Shown here in pieces: positions 26,787-38,700 of a DNA stretch of 64,000 nucleotides. Positions within the stretch are counted from its first letter, which is position 1; every line of letters begins with the position of its first letter. The notes under the pieces are model-generated. The model ran no database searches. It saw only the letters and a list, made by a program, of their open reading frames with translations, and was not told the origin of the DNA. The position numbers were made by a program, and so were the translations under genes. This stretch comes from Xiphydria camelus (lineage: Eukaryota; Arthropoda; Insecta; Hymenoptera; Xiphydriidae). Where the stretch lies: assembly GCA_963678675.1 (NCBI GenBank), contig OY783195.1, forward strand, positions 27,453,385-27,517,384, given 5' to 3'.

Positions 26787-29700
26787 GGACTCCTCCTCCC
26801 GCTCGTCCTTCCTCGAGCCTTCCCGCGCTCGAAATTTTTCCGAGGACTCGACCGCAGGTATTCTCGATCGCGCGATACCGCGATTTTTACCGTCACGCGA
26901 GAAGCCACCCCGCGACGCGATGCGAGCGGATTTAGGCGCGGGCGGATGTCACGAAGGCCGCGGAGGGAGGAATGGAGGGACGACCGCGGAATTGGGCGAG
27001 GGTATGCGAGTTTATTAAGTCTGCGGCTCGCGGTATTAAGACGCGGTCTGAGCAGAGGCGTGAGAGGGTTCATCTCCCGGCGCGAGGATAAATAACCCGG
27101 GACGGCCTGCGAATAACTTAACCGCGACCTCCGCGCTGAAAATTCGAGCAGCCGGCTTCCACGCTCTCGCACGGCTTTGGATCATTTCCGACCGATCGTC
27201 CCACGTTCGCGAACCCGAGGGACTCCGCAGAGTCGAAGGACGTCGAAGAACCAGCCCTCGAACGCGGTCCAGAAGGACGAGTGTAACCGCCCGCGCCCTC
27301 CCCCTTCGCCGCGTGCACGGCTTTGCCGCAGATCCGTTTTGGCTGATAACCCCACGCCTCGGGAAACAACTCAAGTCGATCCGCGCGAACGTTCGCCGCC
27401 GTTATATACGAGTTTCTCTTCGCTCTGGCACTGCCGAATATGTATCGCGGCGCGAGCGCGCCCCCGGTACACCGCGTACCCCTCGCGTACATCCGCTTAA
27501 ACGCGCACCACGGCCACGCCGCACCGCGCGTATGCTGCACGCCCGGGAGGGGTTACATCTACGCTCTCGCTCTCTCTCGCTCTCTCTCTCTTTCTCGAGA
27601 ACTCGCGCGCGGCGTCCACGGATACACCTGTAGCAACCGCGGGAGGGAGGGAGGGAGGGAGCGAGATGTACGTCGCTACTCCCGCGGGTAGACGACGTGG
27701 CTCTCGTCCGCCGGTGGTGTGCGCAGGGCGCGCGGAATCGCGTCGGTGCGCGAGCGTGTAACGCGAAAACGGGCGAAAAAATTTATGTTAAGGCGAAGAG
27801 ACGGTGGTGGTGGTGGTGGTGGTGGTGGTGCGCGCGGCTCTGCACTGCCGGGGATTAAGACATTCTCGAACTAATAATTTTCAGGGCTCGCCCGGATATG
27901 TTTTGTCCGCGATCCTCCGCCGTCCGCGCGGCCGCGCCGGGCCGCGGCGGATGCGCGCGGGGGCGCGCTCGATCGCCGCGCCACGACGGCGCGGCCCCGT
28001 CGCGACCGATCGAATCGAGCGCGCGATCGCCCGCCCCGAAACGCCGGGTTTTCGCGGCGCGGCCAACTTTTCCGGACAATAGGTGTTAGTCGGGGAGAAC
28101 TCGGTGCCCGAAGGTACGCGGTTCGAACCCCGACTCTACAATTATGAGCCATACCACGTCGGGCCGGGCTCATAACGAACTCACTATATTGCCAGGCATT
28201 TCAAAACTGGCCGCGCGCCGTTGTCGAGCGCGCCGCTTCGTCCCAGGGACCGACGGGCCGAGGTTAGACCCCTTTTACACACTTTGCCTTCTCGCGGGTA
28301 TGTCCGCGGATTCGGACGGTGGTGCGGCTGCCTCGCGCCGTCGGGGAACTGCTCGTCGTAGTCGCGATGATGGTTCCGCTGCGTTGTGCTCTGGGCACAG
28401 CGTCGGGGAAGCGGGCGAAGTTGTAGATCGAACGAGACAGAAGTTGTTGTGCGGTGGAAACGGAGAATATGTAGTTTCGATTGTTTGGCTCGTCTCGATC
28501 TGAATTTTTCTCCCTCTTTTTCGGGCTTGTCGCTTGTCGATTTTGCGCGGAATATCGTGAAATCGATTATTTTATATGAGAAAGTTAGAAAGACTTGCAG
28601 AATTCTACTCGAAGATTTTGCTGTGGGGTTCGAAGTGGGATGGGTCCGGGATAGTCGGGGTTGAAGAACAACTTCAAAGTCGATTATCTTGAAATCAATT
28701 GAAGATATCGAAGAGAAGTTGAAATAAAAATCGTTCATATATATTTTTACTAGTATAAAGAAGCTACTCTATATTCCTCACATCACATTGAGGCTTAACT
28801 CACCAGAAAAGAAACTCCAATCACTGTTATCTCATTATCTATGGGCTTTTGCTCATATTTGCATAATAATTTCTCGAAGATTGCATTTTTATCTATAATT
28901 ATTTTTATACAGTTGTGTTCAATCCAATACCCGTTCATTCGCAACTAATATATGCTTAATCACTCTAAGTAGATATTTAGTTGCTACAACTTTACATATT
29001 TGATTATTTTTGTGCTGTTGAAACAAGTAAGTATTTTTTGGTATGATTAAAAATTGCTTCGATTATGCTTATATCATATCAGACTCAACTTACTCGCCAG
29101 GAAAGAAATTTCAATCACTCTTATCTCATTAGTTATGGGCTTTTGGCTCATATTTACATAATATTTCTTTGAAGATTGCATTCTTATTTATAACAAAGTC
29201 TTATATCGATGTAGGCCAAAAAATTCATTGATACGAGATAACAGTGATTCGGCTTTCTTTCCTGGCGAGTAAGTTTAGCCTCATATCTCCACTTCATTTC
29301 AAGATCATCGCGTTCAAAGTAAAACAGATACCGTCGCATCCCACTTCAACCCCGCGTACCGTCTTTTCATAAGCTTCGATATCTCGCGAAAGAAAAATCG
29401 AAGCTTTTTTTGCGCCAAGGACACGCGGGCGAAAGCGCAAACGCCCCTCGCACATACGCGCGCGCGTATTTGCCGATGGCGAAGCGCGACGGGGAGCGTT
29501 GCGGTTTAATATTCGACGCTTCATTACGCAGCGACCTTCGATTGTCGACCCGCGGCGTAACGCGCGCCTCCTCGCCGCGGTCCTCCGCTCGCCTCGGCCG
29601 TTCCCTCCGCGTGTGGAACGAATCTTCGGGATTCCCTCTGAAAATAAATCATATCGCACGCGAGAGAGACGCGACGCCCTGGCTGCGGGCGCTTCGTACT

Positions 29701-32700
29701 TCTCGCTCTCGCTCGCCAGAGAGGCCAGATGTGGGACTCGACGACGACGACGACGACGACTGCGACGTCGGTGCGCGACATGTGCGTCCACGCCGTCGGA
29801 CGACACTCGCTATATTTAGACCTATGGGAAAGGGGGATCTCTCGAACGCGCGGCCCGATTACACCTACGCCCCGTCGCTTCGCTCGTGGACGCCACTTTA
29901 TGGCGAGTTCGTCGAAAGCGCTCAGCCTCGCCGCGCTCCATTTTTCTCCTAGTTGCCGCGCAGCCTCTCACCCCGTCTTTCATTTTCAACGTTCGAAAGT
30001 CTCAGACCGCTTTTCTCATTCTCGGGGCACGCGAACTTTGTGTGCTTTGGAGCGAGACGTTAATTAAATTGCAGCGAGAGAAACACGTATTTTTTTCATA
30101 GCGATAATCGAAGCAATCGACGACTCGTTCGAGATAAGTACTCGTGCGGGACTGTAGTCGCTCGAATCCATGTACGGAGAAGCGGAAAAGCCGATAGAGC
30201 GAACGAATCGCCGCGCGCCGAGTCGAGCGGAGGCACTGTAAATAAAGTTTGTGATAGGTTTAATGTAATTGCGTGTAAAGCTTTTATCCAATAAGGCGAT
30301 TATGAGAATTAATGTACTCCGATGTGAAGTTTGTAAGAGCCACGTCATAAGGAAATGTAGGATTAATTTTTTCGTAATCACGCATTGGAAAAAAAGCTTT
30401 GCCTAAAAGTATATTAAAAATACAAATTTCTTTTTACCGCGGAGGTTAACGATCGCGGGGCGACGACACACGGGGGATCTCTCCCGCTCTGTCAACCGGT
30501 AGTTCAAATATTCACACCCCGCCGGGTTTCTTCTGCGTCTTTTTCATTCTATTTCATTTTTTTCTCCGTCAATTCGGTCTACTTCCATCGATCCTCCCAC
30601 TCCGCGCGACTCTCCGCTCTCCCCGGGTCCTTTTTTTCTCGACCCATTTTTTTCTTCTCCGCACTGTCTTCTGCCTCGAGCTATGGAAGGATTTTTTGGT
30701 GGGTCCCGCGGGTCCTTTTTTACGCCGGGTCAGGGATCATTAAGAAACGGAGAGACGGAGATGCGTAAAGAGCGGGCGAAGCGGGCGAGAGGGAGAGAGA
30801 GAGAGAGAATCGGGTTGATTCCAAACCGTCGTCGTCAATGCGACATCCTATAGAGTGCCCCTACCCCGTAAGTGTCATCAACCCCTTTTTACCCCTTTTT
30901 TCTGCCCCACGGAACCTCCACGCTCGCTCTCTCGCTCCCACTCACACTTTATACGAGTTCATATGGTTAATATACAAATTTTAACGCGACCCCATCTCCA
31001 TCTTTCTCCATCGCTCTTTTCATCGGGCCCTCTGCGTGTAGAAAAGCGCGTGGCTGTGCGCGTGTCGCATGTGTGATCCGGGAAGACGCGTGGGAAGACG
31101 CTCCTTCGCCAGCGGTCGGCAGCTGTTCACACATGTCCTCCGCGGCGCAAGGCACATCACTGAGACTTTCTCACTCGGTCGACGTTACCGAAGAAAAGCA
31201 AACAGCGAGATTCGTTCCCCGCGCCTCACTTTTCGGTCCGCGCGCGCGGCTTTTAACTCCCTTCGATCTGGTCGCCGGTCGCCGGCGCACCTGTACGTCC
31301 ACGGAGTTCGTTTGCTCGAATGTGGCGAAGAACTGCACGGAGAAAAAGGATTAGTCATTTTTGCGCGGGATCCCAGTAACGGGGCTCCTCGAGGTGAGAT
31401 ATTGAATTTTTTAGTGGACACGGCGTACTTTTTACAGTTCGTTGTAGTACGCTGAGAAAAAAGACGACTTGATCGAAATAAACGTATTCGATTCAATTGA
31501 ATATCGATCGAACGAATATAAATATTATTGATTTCATTAAATATTATTTCGATCAAATCAGTATTCCATTGAATTGAATAAATGTGCTCTTAGGACTATC
31601 CAAAAGCACGTTTGTTTCGATCAGCAAATTTTTTTTCTCAGTAAGTATATAAACCCGTAAATATTCGATATATATTAATGGAAGATTGGTAAATTTTACC
31701 GTATCAGCCGACGTTTATTCTGTTACACACTGTAAAAAGTATACACTATGGTCTCTATGAAAAAACTTATGTCTCACCTCAAGGAGCCCTATTGTTGCAC
31801 AGAGAAAAAAAATTATAGTTGGATCTACTCAAAATTACTTGCGAGGTTGCGAGTTATTATTTATTTAGATCAATTAAATTTTTTTCCTATATTAATTAAA
31901 TATTTCTTCCTTATAGTCACATACTATTTCACATGATTGTAAGGAAGAGATATCGAATTGATGTATTAAAAAATGTAATTGATATAAATAAATAATTACT
32001 TGCGACTCCGCAATTAATTTTCAGTAGATCCAACTAATTCTTTTTCTCTGTGTGGGCTAACTGTAAAAATTCATAGGTTCATGGGAGAAAAGTTTGTGGT
32101 AATCAGTTTCATACTGCTCCGAGAAAACAGTTTATTTGTAGTTAATAAAGGTTTATTTAAATATTGCGAAATAAATGTTTCATTCGATCAAGTAAATATT
32201 TGTTAGCTATTACAATATTTATTTCGCACAATTAGATACTATTAGGCAACTGTTTGAATGAAATTAACATTTTAATAATTAACATAAATTTTCTCGTTCT
32301 GACAAAATATTTATTTCGCCGTATTTGAAATTAAATGTATTAACTATTGATAAACTGCTTTCTGCGTCATTGCCGCGTGTTTTGGTCGAAAACTCGAGAA
32401 GGAGAAATACCGCGGTACGAGTCAGACTCGTTTCCGGATAATCTCCAAAGCCACGTTACGACGCCTTCAAAGGACTTCGCATGTCACACGACGTACAGAT
32501 ATTGATCTTTCCTTCCCGTTTTTGTTGCAGATCGACACGCCGATCGAGAGCGAGGCCGACGTTGAGTCCGACGCAACCAACCCCGACGCCGCCTCGCCGG
32601 AAAAGGGCTTCAAAGGTAAGTCCGAAATTTCGTTTGCGAGAATGCACGCCTCTTGCACTTGTATCTCGCGCCTTCCATGTGGTACCACCGAAATCCGATC

Positions 32701-35700
32701 CCGGTACCTGTACTTTCCTACGATCCGCTCCTGTGAAACGCGGTTACCTACGTGAAAAAAAAAAATGTGTAGTAAATTTCGGGACAAGGCCAATTTCTTG
32801 TTATGATAACTACAATTTTAGTACAAATTATAGTAAAACTTGTAGAAGTTGCAAGCGTTTTCCATAAGTTTTTACTAAAGTTGTAGTTATCTTAATAAAT
32901 TGGCCTTGTCTCGCATTCTACCTTAAACTTTGTTGATGTTATTTACAATTTATTATTTTCCGTGTATATTTATCTCTTCTCTCTCGCGAGAAAAGCTAAA
33001 GGACCGTTCAACTATTACGGGGTATTAGAAGGGGGGTAAGGGATGCATAATCGGGGGGGGGGGGGGGGGTTATATTGCAAATTATGACGTATTAATCGAA
33101 GGGGGATTAGTCAATAGTGATGAAGTGTGATATAAGTAGAGAGGGGATCAAAAATCGTCGATTTCAGCGTGACGTACCTAATAATTAAATAGCCCCTGAG
33201 AAAAAAACCCCGAAGTTCGAAAATCCTAACGAGCATCCCGTCAAAATCGTGAGAGGCTCGCCGCGAAGGACTCGGTCGAACGAGACACGTCGAGCGCAGA
33301 GTGGGAGCGTGGAATTAACGCCCGTATATAAGTTATTCCGATCCCCGCCGGGCGAAACCAATCCACTTAGAGAAAGATCGAGAAAGCGAGTAAGAGAGAG
33401 ATGAGAATCCCGCGGCGTTTTGTTCTCGAACAAAAATCTGACAAATATGCTGCGATTTGCCGAAGAATGGAAGAAAGAGAGAAAGAGAGAGAGAGAGATC
33501 TACGAGAGGGGCGACGGAGAAGGGATTCGCCGCTCTCCCCCTGCAGCGCCGTGCGATCCCTTTCACCCTTCTCCTCTCGATTTCCGCGAATTCCAAGGGC
33601 GAGCGAAAGAGAGAGAGAGAGAGAGAGAGAACTTCTCGAAGGGTGCAGGGAGCAAGGGGTGACTCTTAAATTACTTAGCCCAGGAACAAAACGTAACAAA
33701 TGAGGGTGAATCGAGCCACTTATGCGATATTGGTCCATCACGGCCACCCCGTATATTGATACGTCATATTAGGACGAGAGAGAGACGTTCGAGCTTCTCC
33801 GCTGAAAAGATTTTCTCGCGCCGCTTCTGGAGCGATGGAGTCGAAGCTCCGCTTTCACCCTCCCCTTCCGTTCGCGCTTCCTTCTCTTGCGACCCTAAAC
33901 GCGAGAGAGGTCGATCCCGTTCGATCGGTGCCTTATCGCGCGAAAAGGTTCGCTTTTCACTTCGAATGCTTCCTTCGCTTAACCATTTTTTTTCCTCACT
34001 GACCCCGCAATGACCTCGAATAATGTCGACATAAACGTCGCCTCCTCTCGCTCCCAATGGACTTTTTGAAGACTGGAGAATGTGATCTTGAGAAAAGTAC
34101 ATCGTGGAAAATAACTTGGTTAAAATAGCAAAACGCATCTGGTTCAATGAATTTAGTTATTCTGACCAAAATACTAATAAGTTGAACCAAATATCAAGTT
34201 ATTCTAACTACATGTCTAATTATTCTAACGAAAAAATGATCAGTTTAACCAACCAGATGGAGGACTCATATACTGAGCGAAAAATTTGGTTGTGAGATCA
34301 AAATTGGTTTAAATTAGTCGAAACGATAATTTATTCACTTTAAATGAAGGAAATTGTGTTTAATTCGATGCTGATTTATTAATAGCATTTACAAGTATAA
34401 TCGATGCGAGTAAATATTGATCACACTAAAAAAAATACTTAATTTTTTCAACTGCACAAAAATAGTTATATATGACGAACGAAATATGTTGAATTCTAGC
34501 AATTAAATATCTATAATACTTGGAGTGATAAAAAAGCATATATTAGTTGCGAATGAACGGGCATTGAACTGAACGCAATTATATAAATGAAGAACACATT
34601 AGATTTTGCTTGAAATAATTCAAACCAACAAAATCGATTCAATCAATTTTTTCTCTCAGAGTGTATGTATCTCACCAAACGGTTTGGTTATGATCTCCAA
34701 AATATTTGTTAAATCGACCGAGTTATCTTTCTCAGTGTATCACATCAATTTAAGTCTAAGATTCATACACATCGAAATAATCGCAATCGAAGTAGAGGCG
34801 TCTATTTGGACAGTTTAATCGTCTCAAGCTACAGAGGCGCGTTTTTACCCATACGATGAGGACGAGTGCGAGGAGAGGCTGGAATTAAGAGAGAGAAAGA
34901 GGGGGAGGGCAAGAAAGTAGAGTAGAAAATCCCGAAAATCCCTGGAAATCCAGGCAGGAACCGCCGGACTTTAAGGGATATCCACTCGAGGAGCCGTCCT
35001 CTTTCCGAACGTCGTATCCTCGCTCAAAAAGTTTCACGCGTGGGGCCCGGTTATACTCTCTTTCTCCTCGCGGCTCTCCTTCTCACGCGCGCTCTCCGCA
35101 AGTCCTTCGGTTATTAATGGTTTCGCGAACTGGGTTCATTAGAAGCTCGCGCTCCGCTGCTCGAAACTCGACGGCATTCATGAGCCCACGCCCCTCTGCG
35201 CTTCTCCCCCTCTCGCGTCATGTGCACCGCGCGGTTCCGGGTTGGTTATTTTATATGTACGCGTGTATGTATGTATATTGGCTCTTCTCTCTAGACGCGT
35301 TATTTTCGCGACTCCTTGGTAATTTTCGAAACTCGCTTCTCGAGTTGGCGAGACTCGAATCATGGTGTCCAGTGGTCAGAGAATTCTGGAGAACCTGAAA
35401 TATTGTTGGGGAATTACGATGTGAGTCACGGAATTGTTACACCGAGAGAAGAGTTTATTTGTAGTCAACAAGTGTATGCTCGATTGTGGCGAAAGAAATG
35501 TTTCGTTGGGCCAAGTGAATATATGTTAATTATTGGAATGTTTCTTTCATTGAAACAGAAATAGAGTAATAACTAACGAATATTTCCTTGACCCAGAGAA
35601 ATATTTCTTTCACTATAATCAAGTATACGTATATTAACTATAAATAAACTGTTTTCTGAGTGTAAGAAAAAGTCAGGGAAATTGAAGAATGTTTTGACAT

Positions 35701-38700
35701 TTTTCAGGAATACTCAAACTTTACGAATGTATACAAGTGGGAGGTTCCTCAAAAGCAGTTATCTCTTTTCACTGATAGTAAAAATATCGATTACCGATGG
35801 AAACAATATTACATATATCGTATAAGGCTAAACTTACTCGATAGGAAAGAAACTTGAATAACTATTATCTCATTGTCTATAAGCTTCTGGCTCATGTTTG
35901 TATAATACTTTTTCAAGATTATATTTCAATCTACAACAAAGCCTTACATCAATATAGGCCAAAAATTCATTGATAACGAGAGAATAGTGATTGTAGTTTC
36001 TTTTCTGGCGAATAAGTTTAGCCTCATATGGTATAAAGTGTTCTATGACTGAACGTATATTTGAGAATTCTTTCTTTCATAAAAAAAAAGTTACTAAATG
36101 ATAAATATGTGACTTCGTACAATTATAGTAAAAAAATTATTCTTATATTTATTTCTCAATTGGCGTACCCGTTATACAGATATTCGTTAATCCGTCCGTC
36201 TGACAATATCTCCACACTGAGATCTATGCTCGTACCTAATGGTCAGGGAAAATTTATTACTTTAGACCGGAAATCCCGAAAAAATCAGATAATTTTTTTG
36301 TATACTTCGCCAGACACCACGAACGAATCAAGTTTCCATCGCCGATCTCATCCCTCGTTCATTTACCGGAGTTCCGGAAAACCTGGAACGCAGCTACCTT
36401 CAAATTGCACAGCTATCACGCCAATGATCAATCGCGCGGCGAGAGCCGGCGACGGAGTGACCGCGAGAAGAGACGCCCCCATTTCCCGACGTATAATTTC
36501 CCAAGAACGCGTCAGGCTCTCATCCATCGTCCTTGTCGTATAGGTGCCGAACGCCCCGTAACGAGCTCCCGGGTCCAATCGTCGCGTCCCTCCGAAACCG
36601 TCGCGGCAGCGGAGCCCGAGAGAAGCGCGCGGCTCCTCGTTTCCCCGAGGGAATCGGGGCGCGCGCGTTTATGCTCGATATTGTCCCGCGTTCTCTCGTT
36701 CCTCCTTAATTTCCTAACGATTGCCAGGCTCGTCGCGATTTCTTTTTCTCCCTCCCTCTCTCCGCAGGCAACCAGCCAGATCGCGCGCTGCGTGTGTGCG
36801 TAGGGGTGTGATCTATATGTATATACACTACACCCACCGGCTTAGCGAGCAAACGAAACAAGCCAGGGGGTTGATGAGGGGAGGAACGGATTATTTTTTT
36901 TGTCCCGGAGCGCACGAGAAATGCGTAATTTAGCGCGCGGCGCTACCTTCGCGCAAAAACTCTCCCGGCAATCCGGCGCGGACATCGCGCTGGACGTCGC
37001 GCGCGTTAAATTCTACGGATTGCGTACGCGGCGCAAGCGCCTTTGGTCTTGGCGACGCGTACGCCCTTCTGTAACGCGCACGTTACCGCTGTTCGTCCGA
37101 CAGCAAAGGCGTGGGAGGGAGTTAAAATTGGAGCGAAGGTGAGCTCAGAGTGCAAAACGTTTCGTCTCGATAATCTCTCCCGCGTGCTGTACTGTTCTTT
37201 TCTCTCCTTCTCTTGTTCTTTCCTTCTCGGATACACCTTGCTCCGCTTACTCCTTCTCGAACAGCACCGCGAATTATACTAGAGTACGCGGTAATGCAAT
37301 AATAAGTATAAGTTAGGTGAACCCTGAGAGAGCGCAGAGAGAGAGGAGGGGGGGAGGGAGGGAGGCTGGGAGGAGTGCTCCTCGCAATCTCAACGGAGGC
37401 TGACTATTATGTCGTTCCGACGAGCCCCGAGCATTTTCATGTCCGTCCGATGCTCGAGGAGGGTGTACCGGTTGCGGGGCACCGTGCGTTTTCTCTTATT
37501 TAAAGCGAAAGGGTTGGCGTTTCGTTTCGATTCTGGAAGAGAAGCCTCCCTGTCCTGTATTGACTCTCCCGCTTTCCTCGTCTAATTTTGAAGATTTTTC
37601 TGAAACTCGAACACCTCACGGAAAGACTGATACCAGTCAATTTTGCTGTATTTATAATAAAAGAGGCACACGAGGATTTTCGGATGTTCATACCTAATGT
37701 GCTGAAGAACAATTTTTCCTTGGAAATTAGTAAGTTGTAATGTAAATTATTGCGATGTTTTCAAAAAAAAAATTGGTGTAGGATCGCAATGTAAAAACAT
37801 CCAAAAATCCTTACGTGTACCTCTTTTATTGTAAATATACCGTTGGAAATTGTTAAAAGCTTCCGATACATTTATGAATTAAATTTACATAACTCACATT
37901 GTGAAATTCAAAACAAATTTAGGAATTTACGATACATATCGTGATTCTACAATATGCATCGTGATTGTTCTTTACATTCCTGATGGAATTTGTGTTTTCG
38001 CATCAAATTCGTATTAATTTTATCATACTTTTATGAGTGTTAAAAGCTTCCATTACAATTAGTAAATTCAAAACAGAAATTTTTAATATTTCTTTCGCCA
38101 TAATTAAGTAGGATTTATTCACTAAAACTACATTTTTCTCTCAGTGTACAGTTTACGTACACTTGTCTATCCGAAATGCGACGATGATATCGTATCGAGT
38201 TTATCGTTTCGCGAAACGCAACTCGGATGGGGTGCTTCGCTCATTAGCCGCTACTTCATTAATTCCCCGGGGGGAGCTCGAATTATACTTACGCAGGGCG
38301 TAGGAGATATTACGATTATTTAAATACCTGTCCACGGCCGTTATCGTTGGTACACGAATCGAGTCGAGGGGGAGAGATTCGACTCCTCCTCCTCCTCCTC
38401 CGGTTTCGCGAGGATGGATGCGAGTGCACATCGCGAACGCGTCCTTTGGATCGGAGCCAGGCGAGCGAGGGTCGAGACGTGCCACGACCACGTCGACGAC
38501 GACGTCGTCGTCGTCGTCGACGATGGTGGGGTGCGCCGGGGGGGGGGGGGTGTATCGTATCGTAGGGCCGAGCGATGAGGAGGGGATCGAGAGGGCCGAA
38601 TTTTTTGCTATTAGCTAAGTATGCTGCTTCTGGCTTATGTTAAGCTTCGGCAATTATTTGTCACAGTCAACTAACGCGAAGAGAAGGAGGAGAGACGGGA

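Larger units (their letters stand above)
28625..29352. mobile_element. Family F element carrying a nested repeat cluster (copy 2)
   Basis: GGGGTTCGAAGTGGGATG (28625-28642) and CATCCCACTTCAACCCC (29336-29352) are inverse ends. The left arm (GTCGATTATCTTGAAATCAA) and right arm (TTTCAAGATCATCGCG) match family F at 20508-20726. There the two halves meet as CACATATCTCC. Here about 500 bp, comprising an E-half/D composite and a full E element, sits at that point. Confidence 0.75.
14537..32530 (+). other. Intron D-E (18.0 kb), loaded with transposons
   Basis: GT at 14537 and AG at 32529-32530. I searched both strands for a nested gene and found none. Blocks 14540-16670, 17505-18108, 18787-20507, 20727-22959, 24728-25674, 26388-28624 and 29353-31449 are mostly CpG-rich low-complexity sequence with arginine/serine/proline-biased frames. 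The AT-rich blocks between them are the repeats below. Confidence 0.85.

Noticed and set aside
28088..28135. tRNA-like hairpin with GGTTCGAACCCC (B-box-like)
   Set aside because: AGTCGGGG and CCCCGACT pair, but only 48 nt are enclosed, the T-stem does not pair at three of five positions, and no anticodon arm fits. Not a tRNA.
14537..32530. Possible nested gene in the 18-kb intron
   Set aside because: No exon with family similarity was found on either strand. All AT-rich blocks resolve into repeats and the GC-rich blocks into low-complexity frames.
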